From the NCBI RefSeq assembly GCF_014397115.1, contig NZ_CP060720.1, forward strand, positions 2,124,001 to 2,188,000: DNA of 64,000 nucleotides. The letters run 5' to 3'. Shown here piece after piece: positions 8,098-16,912 of the stretch. The notes beneath the pieces are model-generated. The model searched no databases. It was not told where the DNA came from and worked only from the letters and a program-made list of their open reading frames with translations. Source of the DNA: Vagococcus carniphilus (lineage in GTDB: Bacteria; Bacillota; Bacilli; Lactobacillales; Vagococcaceae). Positions within the stretch are counted from its first letter, which is position 1; each line of letters begins with the position of its first letter. A program made the translations under genes and the position numbers.

Positions 8098-8859
8098 ATG
8101 AAAAAAAGTAAATTACTACTTGCTTCAACAGGTCTTCTCTTATCACTATTTTTATTAGGGGCTTGTGGTTCATCAAGTGATTCAAAAACAAAAGATTCAA
8201 ACGAAACAAAACAATCAACAACAGCAAAAAAAGATAAAGTAGATTTAAACAAATTAGAATTACCTCAATTGAATAAAGAAGTAGCTGATAATGAAGCTCT
8301 TGTTGAGATGGTGACAACAGAAGGTAATATTAAAATTAAATTATTTCCAGAACAAGCACCTAAAACAGTTGAAAACTTTATCAAACACTCTAAAGATGGT
8401 TATTATGATGGCATTAAATTCCACCGTGTTATTGATGATTTTATGATTCAATCAGGTGACCCTAAAGGTGACGGAACTGGTGGCGAAAGTATCTGGGGTA
8501 AACCATTTGAAGACGAGATTTCAAATCAACTTTACAACATCCGCGGTGCTTTATCTATGGCAAATGCTGGTCCTGGAACTAATGGTAGCCAATTTTTCAT
8601 CGTTCAAAACACTCAAGATATTTCTGATGGGTTATTACTAGAAGATAATCCAGAAAAAATCATTGAAGCTTACAAAAATGGCGGGGCTTCAACTTTAGAT
8701 GGTAAACATACTGTCTTTGGACAAGTTATTGATGGTATGGATATTGTAGACAAAATCGCTAAAACAGAAGTTGAAGCAAGTCCTAACGGCGAAATGTCTG
8801 TTCCTAAAAAAGAAATAAAAATTGAAAAAATTGAAGTACTTCAAGAAGCTAAAAAATAA
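8098..8859 (+). CDS. Cyclophilin-type peptidyl-prolyl isomerase, lipoprotein
   Basis: A 253-residue surface-anchored foldase. A signal peptide with lipobox LGAC (Cys23) is followed by a Ser/Thr/Lys-rich linker to about residue 50, then a cyclophilin domain: EGNIKIKLFPEQAPKTVENF, YDGIKFHRVIDDFMIQSGDP (catalytic Arg in FHRV), ALSMANAGPGTNGSQFFIVQ and HTVFGQVIDGMDIVDKI. It should isomerise proline bonds in exported proteins at the membrane's outer face. AGGAAAGGA precedes the ATG. It is a single-gene unit with a promoter upstream and a shared terminator downstream. Confidence 0.92.
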   Translation: MKKSKLLLASTGLLLSLFLLGACGSSSDSKTKDSNETKQSTTAKKDKVDLNKLELPQLNKEVADNEALVEMVTTEGNIKIKLFPEQAPKTVENFIKHSKDGYYDGIKFHRVIDDFMIQSGDPKGDGTGGESIWGKPFEDEISNQLYNIRGALSMANAGPGTNGSQFFIVQNTQDISDGLLLEDNPEKIIEAYKNGGASTLDGKHTVFGQVIDGMDIVDKIAKTEVEASPNGEMSVPKKEIKIEKIEVLQEAKK

Positions 8860-8889
8860 GAGCTAGGGAAAATTCCCTAACTCTTTTTT
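8858..8889. terminator. Bidirectional terminator between the cyclophilin gene and ilvE
   Basis: AAGAG-C-TAGGGAA pairs with TTCCCTA-A-CTCTT, with a T run to the right and A run to the left. It serves two convergent genes. Confidence 0.85.
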
Positions 8890-9914
8890 TATTTATCTAC
8901 TTTTAAATTAATAATCCAATCTTTCGGTGCTTCGACGTCACCAAATTGAATACCTGTTAATTCATCATACAAGCGTTTAGTAACTGGTCCTACTTCGCTT
9001 TCTGAGTAGAAGACATGGAAATCATCTCCGTATTTTATCCCACCAATTGGCGAAATAACCGCAGCTGTTCCACAAGCGCCTGCTTCACTGAATTGATCTA
9101 GTTCATCAATAAAAACATCACCCTCATAAGCTTTCATACCCAATCGATCTTGAGCTAAGTAGAGCAATGAATATTTTGTAATACTTGGTAAAATAGATGG
9201 CGAAATTGGTGTGACAAACTCATTATTTTTAGTAATAGCAAAAAAGTTTGCTGAGCCAACTTCTTCTATTTTTGTATGTGTTTGAGGATCAAGATAAATA
9301 CAATCTGAAAATGATTGTTCTTTTGCTTTTTCTCCTGGAAGTAAGCTTGACGCATAATTCCCACCAACCTTAACAGCTCCTGTTCCTACTGGGGCTGCTC
9401 TATCGTAATCAGAAACAATAAAGTTACTTGGTTCTAAATCTCCTTTAAAGATAAAACCAACTGGCATACAAAAGACTGTGAAAATATATTCAGGTGCAGG
9501 CCCAATTCCCATTGAATCGCCTGTACCAATTAATAAAGGTCTAATATAAAGCGTACCACCTGTTCCATACGGAGGAACATACTCATGGTTAGCTAAAACA
9601 ACTTGTTTAACAGCCTCAATAAATTTTTCCTCAGGTACGTGAGGCATTAATAAACGACCACCGCTTTGATTGAATCGTTTGGCGTTTTGATCAACTCTAA
9701 AAAGATTGATGGAACCATCTTTACAACGATAAGCTTTTAATCCTTCAAAGCATTGTTGTCCGTAGTGAATTGCTGGAGAGCTTTCGCTAATATGAAGTTG
9801 ATTATCCTCTGTTAGTTCACCTTCGTCCCATTTACCATCTTTCCAATGAGAACGGTATCTAAACGGCGTTTTCATATATGAAAATCCTAATTCATCCCAA
9901 TTAATATCTACCAT
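8889..9914 (-). CDS. ilvE: Branched-chain amino acid aminotransferase
   Basis: A 341-residue PLP enzyme of fold type IV that interconverts Leu/Ile/Val and their 2-oxo acids. The family motif EGLKAYR lies near residue 57, the PLP-lysine is in GTGAVKVGGNYA (Lys182), and the C-terminal EAGACGTAAVISPI segment binds cofactor phosphate. The ATG at 9914 is preferred: AAAGGTGG lies 8 nt upstream, while the in-frame GTG at 9926 falls within that ribosome site. No branched-chain biosynthesis genes are adjacent, so a catabolic or salvage role is possible. No T-box leader is seen. Confidence 0.93.
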   Translation of the reverse strand: MVDINWDELGFSYMKTPFRYRSHWKDGKWDEGELTEDNQLHISESSPAIHYGQQCFEGLKAYRCKDGSINLFRVDQNAKRFNQSGGRLLMPHVPEEKFIEAVKQVVLANHEYVPPYGTGGTLYIRPLLIGTGDSMGIGPAPEYIFTVFCMPVGFIFKGDLEPSNFIVSDYDRAAPVGTGAVKVGGNYASSLLPGEKAKEQSFSDCIYLDPQTHTKIEEVGSANFFAITKNNEFVTPISPSILPSITKYSLLYLAQDRLGMKAYEGDVFIDELDQFSEAGACGTAAVISPIGGIKYGDDFHVFYSESEVGPVTKRLYDELTGIQFGDVEAPKDWIINLKVDK

Positions 9915-10024
9915 AAAAATAACCACCTTTTCTATTTTCCTCTAGTTTATCACAAATTATGCTGTTTTTTTTATTTTTTCATGAAACTCTATAAGATTTT
10001 ATAAAACATGTCTTTTAATCTATC

Positions 10025-10052
10025 TTCTATTCCCTTAATTCGTTATTATAAT
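10025..10052 (+). promoter_or_regulatory. Candidate promoter of the tctA-mevalonate operon
   Basis: Consensus TATAAT at 10047-10052 with a weak TTCTAT (10025-10030) 16 nt upstream, 29 nt before the first gene. No terminator is seen until after fni, so it may drive six genes. Confidence 0.4.
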
Positions 10053-10080
10053 AAAGAATCCAATATAAAGGAGCTTAGAG

Positions 10081-10332
10081 ATGAAAAATCAACGTTTGAT
10101 TACTATTTGGGGAGATGTTGTTGGCTTGTTTGATTTAATGAAATCATTACTTATTTCTGCCTGCTTAACTTTAGGTGGTTTTTTTATAGCTGACAGTCAA
10201 AACCCAACACAACAACTTTTTTTAGGTTTAATGGGAGCTGTTTTAGCTTTTATTATTAATTCTTATATCATTAAACCCAAAAGAAAGTTTTCTATAAAAA
10301 ATGAAGAACAGGTGGAGGAAACAAATGGATAG
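10081..10332 (+). CDS. Small two-helix membrane protein
   Basis: 83 residues with two predicted transmembrane helices (about 18-38 and 46-65) and a basic, polar tail. AAAGGAG precedes the ATG. Its 3' end overlaps the TctA-like permease start by 8 nt, so they are translationally coupled and probably form one transporter. In tripartite tricarboxylate transporters the partner of TctA is TctB (~150 residues, four helices); this protein is half that size. I do not recognise it by sequence, and its role as a TctB-like subunit is inferred from position only. Confidence 0.7.
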   Translation: MKNQRLITIWGDVVGLFDLMKSLLISACLTLGGFFIADSQNPTQQLFLGLMGAVLAFIINSYIIKPKRKFSIKNEEQVEETNG

Positions 10333-11677
10333 TCACTTATTAGTTCAAATGGTTATTGCTAGTTTTGCAGCTGTTATTTTATATTCATTTATTGGCTTAA
10401 TTCCTGGAACAGATGAAACCAGTGTTTTAATGCCTATATCTTTAGCACTTATTTTAGGTGGCATCACACCTCTTGTTGTATTAACATTCTTTATTGCCGC
10501 ATGTGTTACCCTAAACTTAATGAATACCATGCCAACCCTCATTGCTGGTTTACCAGGCGGTGTTTTGTCTGCACCAATGATCGAGCCCGCATTAATTATT
10601 AAAAAGCATGGTCGGACAAGCATTGCCATAAAAAAAGTTGCTATTGCAAGCATTATTGGTGTTGTCACTTCCTTAGTGATTAGTATAGGTATTGCTAATT
10701 TAATTGCACCATATGCTGAAACGATTGGTTCATATGCTAGTTGGCTATTTATTGGAGGAGCTATCTTTTTATCTTTAATCGGAAATGCAAAAGCTATTTC
10801 ACTAATTAGTATTGTTCCTTTAGCTCTTTTATTTCAAGGTATTCGTTTTCTTTATTGGGAAGTTGGTGCTGTCTCGCCTGACAAAAATATTACAACCTCT
10901 TTCTTTCTTGGAATTACAGTAGCACCACTTATCCTATCTTTACTTTCGTTACTCAATAAAAAAGAATTAGATAAGGTCACTTTGATAGATACAAATAAAC
11001 AACCTACTTTATTATTAGAAAAAGCACCGAAAAATTATAAAAAAAGAATTCAATTGAAAAAAAATGAAGGTTTTGCTGCTTTTATTTCAACTGCCCTTGC
11101 AAATTTTTTATTTGTTCTAAGTCCTGTCGGTTTAATTCTCTTATTTGGTGAAATTGTTGGTAAAAAAGAACCAGATGAATTAAAACGAGCAGAGTTAACA
11201 GTTACTACCATGAATGCTTTGGCTCAAGGAACTTATCTTTCTGGTTTACTTATCTCAATTGTTGCGTTGGGCATTCCTTTAGCACCTTCAGCAATTGGGC
11301 CTGGAGCTGCCTTTTTTGAGTCTCCGCCAGTTTTTAAAATCGGACATTCCATTACTCAAGCTTATTCTCAATCACAATTAATCATGGCATTTATTGTGGG
11401 TAGCTGCATTGCTCTTATTTTAGTCTATTTTTTAGCAACCAGATTCTCAGAAAAATTAACCTTATTTGTATTAAAGAGAATTCCGCATGAGAGCTTGCTC
11501 GCATTATTTATTGGTTTAGTACTACTTCTTGCATACATAGACGCTGGTTTTATTAATTTATTTGGGGTTTTATTAATCAGCCTTGTTTGTGGTACACTAA
11601 ATCGGTTGGGCGTTAGCTATGGTGTACAATTCATGTCCCTTTATGCTGCGCCATTTATTATTCAAATGATTAGTTAA
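10325..11677 (+). CDS. TctA-like (tripartite tricarboxylate transporter family) permease
   Basis: A 450-residue protein with about 11-12 hydrophobic segments. The N-terminal segment FIGLIPGTDETSVLMPISLAL and the following LNTMPTLIAGLPGGVLSAPM resemble the two glycine/proline-rich motifs of TctA permeases; a similar GPGAAFFESPPVF stretch begins the second half, suggesting the internal duplication of the family. The ATG at 10325 has GGTGGAGGA just upstream; an earlier in-frame ATG at 10301 lies inside the preceding gene. No periplasmic-type TctC binding protein is encoded nearby. It is co-directional with and 26 nt from mvaK1. The substrate is unknown. Confidence 0.65.
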   Translation: MDSHLLVQMVIASFAAVILYSFIGLIPGTDETSVLMPISLALILGGITPLVVLTFFIAACVTLNLMNTMPTLIAGLPGGVLSAPMIEPALIIKKHGRTSIAIKKVAIASIIGVVTSLVISIGIANLIAPYAETIGSYASWLFIGGAIFLSLIGNAKAISLISIVPLALLFQGIRFLYWEVGAVSPDKNITTSFFLGITVAPLILSLLSLLNKKELDKVTLIDTNKQPTLLLEKAPKNYKKRIQLKKNEGFAAFISTALANFLFVLSPVGLILLFGEIVGKKEPDELKRAELTVTTMNALAQGTYLSGLLISIVALGIPLAPSAIGPGAAFFESPPVFKIGHSITQAYSQSQLIMAFIVGSCIALILVYFLATRFSEKLTLFVLKRIPHESLLALFIGLVLLLAYIDAGFINLFGVLLISLVCGTLNRLGVSYGVQFMSLYAAPFIIQMIS

Positions 11678-11703
11678 AATAATTTTTAAAAGGAGTCAAC
11701 CTT

Positions 11704-12648
11704 ATGAATGAAAAAAATATTGGTCTTGGGGAAGCTAATGGAAAGATCATTCTTTTAGGTGAACATTCTGTTGTTTACCAAAAGCCATCTATTGCCATCC
11801 CATTTCCTGCTGCAAAAATAAAAGCAACAATTAAACCAAGTAAAGAAAAAACAATGATTGACTGTGATTTTTATCATGGCTTACTAGAAGACATGCCTGA
11901 ACTTTTAGAAAGTTTAAAAGAAACAATTCGCGTATCCCTACAACATTTAAATAAGGAAGATATTCCTTTACATATCATAATAGATAGCCAAATTCCTGCT
12001 GAAAGAGGTATGGGATCCAGTGCTGCTGTTTCTGTAGCAACAACAAGAGGATTATTTGACTATTTTAATGTCCCGTTATCACAAGAAAATCTACTTGAAA
12101 TTGTGGATATTTCTGAAAAAATCGCCCATGGTAATCCTAGTGGCCTTGATGCTTTAATGACTAGCAGCTCTTCTCCTTATTACTATATAAAAGGAAAACC
12201 TTTTGAGGCTCTTAATCTCAATCTTGATGCTTACTTAATTGTTGGTGATACAGGTAAAACAGGACAAACAAAAGAAGCTGTCTCAAGTATTGCTTCAAAG
12301 CTTTCTTCTACAGATAAAGAACAAATTGAAAATTTGATCAATGAATTAGGAATTCTAGCAGAAAATGGCCGTATATTCCTAGAATCTAATCAACCTTTAA
12401 AATTAGGTGTCACCATGTCAAAAGTTCATCAAATTCTAGATAATTTAGGTGTTTCTAGTAAGGAACTCAATACACTTGTTGATGTAGCCTTAAAACACCA
12501 AGCTCTTGGCGCAAAATTAACTGGTGGTGGTCGTGGTGGATGTATGATAGCATTAGCTAGTGACAAAAAAACTGCTGAAACAATTGCCACTGCTTTAGAA
12601 AAGGCGGGCGCAAGAAAAACTTGGTTATATGAAATGAGGACAAACTAA
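11704..12648 (+). CDS. mvaK1: Mevalonate kinase
   Basis: A 314-residue GHMP kinase that phosphorylates mevalonate, the first kinase step of the mevalonate route to isopentenyl diphosphate. GHMP motifs are in order: KIILLGEHSVVYQKP, PAERGMGSSAAVSVA (ATP-binding), HGNPSGLDALM and KLTGGGRGGCMIAL. AAAGGAG lies upstream of the ATG, and its stop overlaps the mvaD start (TAATG). HMG-CoA synthase and reductase genes are not in the window. Confidence 0.96.
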   Translation: MNEKNIGLGEANGKIILLGEHSVVYQKPSIAIPFPAAKIKATIKPSKEKTMIDCDFYHGLLEDMPELLESLKETIRVSLQHLNKEDIPLHIIIDSQIPAERGMGSSAAVSVATTRGLFDYFNVPLSQENLLEIVDISEKIAHGNPSGLDALMTSSSSPYYYIKGKPFEALNLNLDAYLIVGDTGKTGQTKEAVSSIASKLSSTDKEQIENLINELGILAENGRIFLESNQPLKLGVTMSKVHQILDNLGVSSKELNTLVDVALKHQALGAKLTGGGRGGCMIALASDKKTAETIATALEKAGARKTWLYEMRTN

Positions 12649-13646
12649 TGAAATCAATCGGTCGTTGCCGCGCCCATACTAATATTGCTTTAATCAAATA
12701 CTGGGGAAAAAGAAATGAAGAACTCTTTCTACCTATGAATAGCAGCTTGTCTTTAACTTTAGATGCTTTTTATACAGATACTGAAGTAACACTAGATTCT
12801 ACTCTAGACTCTGATGTTTTTTTCTTAGATAACGTTAAACAAGGCGATAAAGAAACAGCAAAGATTACAAATTTCTTAAATTTATTTAGAAATAGGGCTA
12901 ATATCGAGACAAAAGCTTGTATAAAGAGTTATAATCATGTGCCGACTGCTGCAGGACTTGCTTCTTCTGCCTCTGCTTTTTCAGCATTAGCAGGAGCAAC
13001 TAACCAAGCGACTGGCTTAAATTTAGATTTAAAAACCTTATCTACCTTAGCTAGACAAGGTAGTGGCAGTGCTACAAGAAGTATTTATGGTGGTTTTGTT
13101 GAATGGTTCATGGGAGAAAGTGATTTATCCGAATCAAGTTTTGCTATTCCAGTAGATGATGCTACTTGGGATATTGGAATGATTGTTATCGCAGTTAATA
13201 CCGGTCGAAAAAAATTATCTAGCCGTGTCGGTATGAAACAAACCATTGATACCTCACCTTTTTACTCTTCTTGGGTTGAAACAGCTACAAAAGATATAGA
13301 AAAAATAAAAAAAGCAATTAGTGAAAAAGATTTTATCACTTTAGGCGAAATCACTGAATCAAATGGGATGAAAATGCATGCCACCATGTTAGGTGCTTTT
13401 CCTCCTATTTCATACTGGGAACCTGATAGTGTTAAAGCAATACAAAAAGTTAAAGAAATTCGTGACATGGGTCTGCCATGCTATGTTACAATGGACGCTG
13501 GACCAAATGTTAAAGTATTATGTAAAAGGTCAGATATGATTGAAATTGAAAATAAATTACTTGAAGATTTCACTAGAGACCAAATAATTCCTTCCAGTGT
13601 TGGTGAAGGAATCAAATTATTATCACAAGATGAATGGAACTATTAA
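12648..13646 (+). CDS. mvaD: Diphosphomevalonate decarboxylase
   Basis: A 332-residue GHMP-fold enzyme that decarboxylates mevalonate 5-diphosphate to isopentenyl diphosphate. Diagnostic segments are AHTNIALIKYWGKR near the N-terminus, PTAAGLASSASAFSALAGA and GSGSATRSIYGGFVEW, then TMDAGPNVKVL late in the protein (catalytic Asp of MDAGPN). Its start overlaps the mvaK1 stop by one base, so it is translationally coupled. Confidence 0.97.
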   Translation: MKSIGRCRAHTNIALIKYWGKRNEELFLPMNSSLSLTLDAFYTDTEVTLDSTLDSDVFFLDNVKQGDKETAKITNFLNLFRNRANIETKACIKSYNHVPTAAGLASSASAFSALAGATNQATGLNLDLKTLSTLARQGSGSATRSIYGGFVEWFMGESDLSESSFAIPVDDATWDIGMIVIAVNTGRKKLSSRVGMKQTIDTSPFYSSWVETATKDIEKIKKAISEKDFITLGEITESNGMKMHATMLGAFPPISYWEPDSVKAIQKVKEIRDMGLPCYVTMDAGPNVKVLCKRSDMIEIENKLLEDFTRDQIIPSSVGEGIKLLSQDEWNY

Positions 13647-13659
13647 AGGAGAGATTTTT

Positions 13660-14769
13660 TTGATAAAAGCAAGTGCACCAGGAAAACTATATATTGCGGG
13701 TGAATATGCTGTATTAGAGCCTGGCCATCCTGCTTTAATCGTTGCACTAGACCAGTTTATTACCGTCACCTTAAAAGAAGCTGACAAACAAGGTAGTATT
13801 TGTTCAAGTTACTCAAATGGAATTTCGATTCCTTGGACAAGAAAAAACGGGAAATTTTTTATTGATGAAAGAGAAAATCCTTTTTCTTACATCACAAAAT
13901 CAGTTACCCTTGTTGAACAATATTTACAAGAATTAGGGTTTAATTTAAAATATTTTGATTTAACAATTGAAAGTGAACTTGATAATAAAGACGGTAGAAA
14001 ATACGGTTTAGGTTCAAGTGGCGCTGTTACTATTGCAACCATTAAAGCTATTTTAACTTTATATAAAATTGATTATACTTCGGAACTTTTATACAAATTA
14101 GCAGCTATTACTCACCTATCATTAAATAGTAATGGCTCTTTTGGAGATCTAGCTGCCAGCTCTTATGGTGGTTGGATTGCTTATTCTTGTTTTGAAAAAG
14201 AATGGGTGCTTGAAGAACTAGATAATAAAAAAAATAAAATAAATGACCTAATTTCAAAAGACTGGCCTAAATTAAGAATTCAACCTTTAAAAGCTCCTCA
14301 AGATTTAAGACTTTTAATTGGTTGGACTGGCTCTCCTGCATCAACAACTCTTTTAGTAGATCAAATAAATGATGAACAAAATGAAATGAATGGTTTTTAC
14401 AAACAATTTTTAGAAGATAGCTATAATTGTGTAATGTGGATTATCGATGCTTTTAATGAAAAAGATATTAATAAAATTCAACAAGGTATCCGCATTAATC
14501 GTCATCTTTTAAAATCTCTTGCTAGTAAGAGTGGTGTCGATATTGAGACTGACGCTCTAACAGATCTTTGTACAATCGCTGAAGAATACAGTGGTGCAGC
14601 TAAGTCATCTGGAGCTGGTGGTGGTGATTGTGGGATTGTCCTATTCAATCAACAAGCAGAAATTTTACCTATGATTACTGCTTGGCGAAACAAAGGAATT
14701 GTTGATTTACCACTACAAGTCTATAAAGAAAAAGAAACAGATTATAAACCGATTATTTGGGAGGATTAA
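13660..14769 (+). CDS. mvaK2: Phosphomevalonate kinase
   Basis: A 369-residue GHMP kinase making mevalonate 5-diphosphate. It begins IKASAPGKLYIAGEYAVLEPGHPA, with ATP motif YGLGSSGAVTIA and C-terminal GAAKSSGAGGGDCGIVL. I choose the TTG at 13660: AAAGGAG (13645-13651) lies 8 nt upstream, and the ATG codons further up lie inside mvaD and before this ribosome site. The next gene's ribosome site (GGGAGG) overlaps its end. Confidence 0.94.
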   Translation: MIKASAPGKLYIAGEYAVLEPGHPALIVALDQFITVTLKEADKQGSICSSYSNGISIPWTRKNGKFFIDERENPFSYITKSVTLVEQYLQELGFNLKYFDLTIESELDNKDGRKYGLGSSGAVTIATIKAILTLYKIDYTSELLYKLAAITHLSLNSNGSFGDLAASSYGGWIAYSCFEKEWVLEELDNKKNKINDLISKDWPKLRIQPLKAPQDLRLLIGWTGSPASTTLLVDQINDEQNEMNGFYKQFLEDSYNCVMWIIDAFNEKDINKIQQGIRINRHLLKSLASKSGVDIETDALTDLCTIAEEYSGAAKSSGAGGGDCGIVLFNQQAEILPMITAWRNKGIVDLPLQVYKEKETDYKPIIWED

Positions 14770-14771
14770 AG

Positions 14772-15818
14772 ATGACAAACAACTGGAATCGTAAAGATCA
14801 GCATATCCATTTTGCTGAGATGCAATATCAGTCAAATTCATCCAACGGTCTAGATGGTATTCGTTTTATTCATCAATCATTTGCTGAAATAAAAACAGAA
14901 GATGTTAAATTAAACACACGATTGGATAGTCTAAAATTAGACTATCCTTTCTTCATCAATGCCATGACTGGTGGGAGTGATAAAGCTCGTATCATTAATG
15001 AAAATTTAGCCATTGTAGCAAGAGAAACTAATCTAGCTATGGCTGTTGGGTCTGTAAGTACCGCACTTCAATCCCCTGAACTAAATGATAGTTTTAAAAT
15101 AGTTAGAAAAATGAATCCCAATGGTTTAATTTTTTCAAACCTTGGCGCCCATCATTCTCTTGAGAATGCTAAAAGGGCTGTTGATTTACTAGAGGCCAAT
15201 GCTCTTCAAATTCATGTGAATACCCCTCAAGAATTAGTCATGCCTGAAGGAGACCGGGATTTTACTAACTGGTTAAAAAATATTGAAATAATTGTGAATG
15301 AATTAGACGTACCTGTTTTCGTTAAAGAAGTTGGTTTTGGTATGTCAAAAGAAACCATTCGCCGGTTACTTGATTTAGGTGTTAATGTAATTGATGTTGC
15401 TGGTCGTGGCGGTACAAACTTTATTCATATTGAAAATGAACGCAGAGAAGAAAAAGAATTCGATTACCTTCTTAATTGGGGACAAACAACGGCAGAATCT
15501 TTACTTGAAGCTCATTTTTACCGAAAACAAGCTGATTTTGTGGCTTCTGGAGGAATTAAAAACCCACTACACATGTTAGCTGCCTTTGGACTAGGAGCTA
15601 AAGCAGTCGGTATTTCTGGGGAATTTCTTCATATGATTTTGACAGAAGGTAATGAAGCCTCTATCAAAAAAATAGAACGTTGGAAAAATGAACTTAGAGC
15701 ATTAATGACTATGATTGGCTCTTCTTCTATCTCAGATATTGAAAATAAGCCTATTATTTTATCTTCAGAACTAACTAATTGGTGTCATCAAAGGCACATT
15801 GACTTTAAACATCGTTAA
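14772..15818 (+). CDS. fni: Isopentenyl-diphosphate delta-isomerase, type 2 (FMN-dependent)
   Basis: A 348-residue TIM-barrel flavoenzyme interconverting IPP and DMAPP, the last step of the operon's pathway. Signatures are RKDQHIHFA at the N-terminus, FFINAMTGGSDKA, HVNTPQELVMPEGDRDF, VKEVGFGMS, DVAGRGGTNF and SGGIKNPLHMLAAFGLGAKAVGISG (FMN phosphate loop). The ATG at 14772 has GGGAGG 7 nt upstream. It is the last gene before a strong terminator. Confidence 0.96.
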   Translation: MTNNWNRKDQHIHFAEMQYQSNSSNGLDGIRFIHQSFAEIKTEDVKLNTRLDSLKLDYPFFINAMTGGSDKARIINENLAIVARETNLAMAVGSVSTALQSPELNDSFKIVRKMNPNGLIFSNLGAHHSLENAKRAVDLLEANALQIHVNTPQELVMPEGDRDFTNWLKNIEIIVNELDVPVFVKEVGFGMSKETIRRLLDLGVNVIDVAGRGGTNFIHIENERREEKEFDYLLNWGQTTAESLLEAHFYRKQADFVASGGIKNPLHMLAAFGLGAKAVGISGEFLHMILTEGNEASIKKIERWKNELRALMTMIGSSSISDIENKPIILSSELTNWCHQRHIDFKHR

Positions 15819-15870
15819 AAAAAGAGTGATAGAACTGACTCAATTCGAGTCTGATTCTATCACTCTTTTT
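15819..15870. terminator. Bidirectional terminator after fni
   Basis: A 16-bp perfect stem (15819-15834 with 15855-15870) with a second inner stem (GACTC/GAGTC), A run on the left and T run on the right. It overlaps the 3' end of the convergent HTH gene. Confidence 0.88.
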
Positions 15871-16066
15871 GATATTCTAAAATATCTCCTGGTTGACAAT
15901 CTAATGCTTCACAAATTTTTTCTAATGTCGAAAACTTAATAGCTTTAGCTTTTTCATTTTTCAAAATGGATAAATTAGCCATAGTTATTCCTACATGTTC
16001 TGATAATTCAGTTACAGACATTTTTCTTTTAGCTAACATAACGTCTAGATTGACCCTAATTGGCAT
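15860..16066 (-). CDS. Small Cro/CI-type HTH regulator (YozG-like)
   Basis: A 68-residue protein that is essentially one HTH_3/Xre domain: VNLDVMLAKRKMSVTELSEHVGITMANLSILKNEK with the recognition helix around residues 28-40. Proteins of this size are commonly paired with DUF2975 membrane proteins, as here (14-nt gap to the upstream gene). It probably autoregulates the cassette through the palindrome at 16833-16862; that link is inferred. Confidence 0.85.
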   Translation of the reverse strand: MPIRVNLDVMLAKRKMSVTELSEHVGITMANLSILKNEKAKAIKFSTLEKICEALDCQPGDILEYQKE

Positions 16067-16080
16067 CTTATTTACCCTCC

Positions 16081-16545
16081 TTAAATGGTTAAATCATTTT
16101 CATCTTTTAATTGATTACCTAATTTAAAGACATATGCTAGTAGAGTTGAAATTACAGCTAGCATGATTCCTAAAAAGAAGAAAAAAAGACAAATGAAAAA
16201 ATAAGGATAGTTATCTTGAAATTTAAAAAATCCAAAGATAATTGCAATACCATACAATAGAGACTCAATCATACCTGAATAAGCTACTCTAATTAGTCTA
16301 AGATGATTTTTTTCTTTAAAAACATTATTTTTAAAGAAGTCTGAACTAATTTGCCATAAATTAATTAGTATCGCAAAAACTGGAATTGCTGTTAACCAAA
16401 GTAATAGTTGAATTAATCTTGAAGAGACATTATCTGGCAAATTATCTACTATCAAAGGTGCAACTACTATTAATAACGTTATACCTGAAAAACCTAAAAT
16501 AATTAAAATAACTTTAAATAAATTATTTAATTTTGTTACTGACAT
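16081..16545 (-). CDS. DUF2975 family membrane protein
   Basis: 154 residues with four predicted transmembrane helices (about 11-33, 45-66, 88-108, 115-140). The N-terminal pattern and size match DUF2975 proteins found beside YozG-like regulators. Function unknown. A plausible view is a membrane partner of the neighbouring HTH protein. Confidence 0.78.
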   Translation of the reverse strand: MSVTKLNNLFKVILIILGFSGITLLIVVAPLIVDNLPDNVSSRLIQLLLWLTAIPVFAILINLWQISSDFFKNNVFKEKNHLRLIRVAYSGMIESLLYGIAIIFGFFKFQDNYPYFFICLFFFFLGIMLAVISTLLAYVFKLGNQLKDENDLTI

Positions 16546-16557
16546 GATTCAAACTCC

Positions 16558-16782
16558 TTATTTTTTTATCAAATGAATAAAAAAAGATAATACACCAGTT
16601 ACTAAGGACAAAAAAATAAAGAAATATCCCACTGGTATTAAGAAAAAATATGGTTCAATTAGCATGCCTGTCTCACTCAATTCACTAGGAGTAAATCCTT
16701 TCAGAATAAAACAATTAACGCCTATTACAAATAAAATTAATCCAGTTATTTGTATTTTTGATATTTTTCTTGTTTTTATCAT
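16558..16782 (-). CDS. Small membrane protein of the HTH/DUF2975 cassette
   Basis: 74 residues with two transmembrane helices separated by a short outside loop (FTPSELSETGMLIEPYF). I start it at the ATG at 16782; an upstream in-frame TTG at 16842 lies in the predicted -35 box, so it cannot be translated from that promoter. The ribosome site is weak (AAGTAGTG). I do not recognise the family. It is the first gene of the three-gene cassette. Confidence 0.7.
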   Translation of the reverse strand: MIKTRKISKIQITGLILFVIGVNCFILKGFTPSELSETGMLIEPYFFLIPVGYFFIFLSLVTGVLSFFIHLIKK

Positions 16783-16813
16783 TTCAATCACTACTTTCTT
16801 TTTTAATAAACTT

Positions 16814-16842
16814 AATATAACATCAAAAAACACGTAAAACAA
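16814..16842 (-). promoter_or_regulatory. Promoter of the HTH/DUF2975 cassette
   Basis: TTGTTT (16837-16842), 17 nt, TATATT (16814-16819); the start is predicted ~25 nt before the first ATG. Confidence 0.6.
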
Positions 16843-16862
16843 TATTTTTTTATTGTTTTACG
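16833..16862. promoter_or_regulatory. Perfect 12-bp inverted repeat over the cassette promoter
   Basis: CGTAAAACAATA, T6, TATTGTTTTACG: 12-bp perfect arms covering the -35 hexamer. A third ATTGTTTTA half-site lies at 16872-16880. Likely operator of the HTH protein encoded by the cassette. Confidence 0.6.
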
Positions 16863-16912
16863 ATAAAATTATATTGTTTTAAATTTCTATTAAAAAAGCG
16901 AATTATATATTT

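Noticed and set aside
8088-8100. cre-like GGAAACGTTTTAT at the cyclophilin start
   Set aside because: Only 11 of 14 positions match, and it coincides with the ribosome site, which explains the GGAAA.
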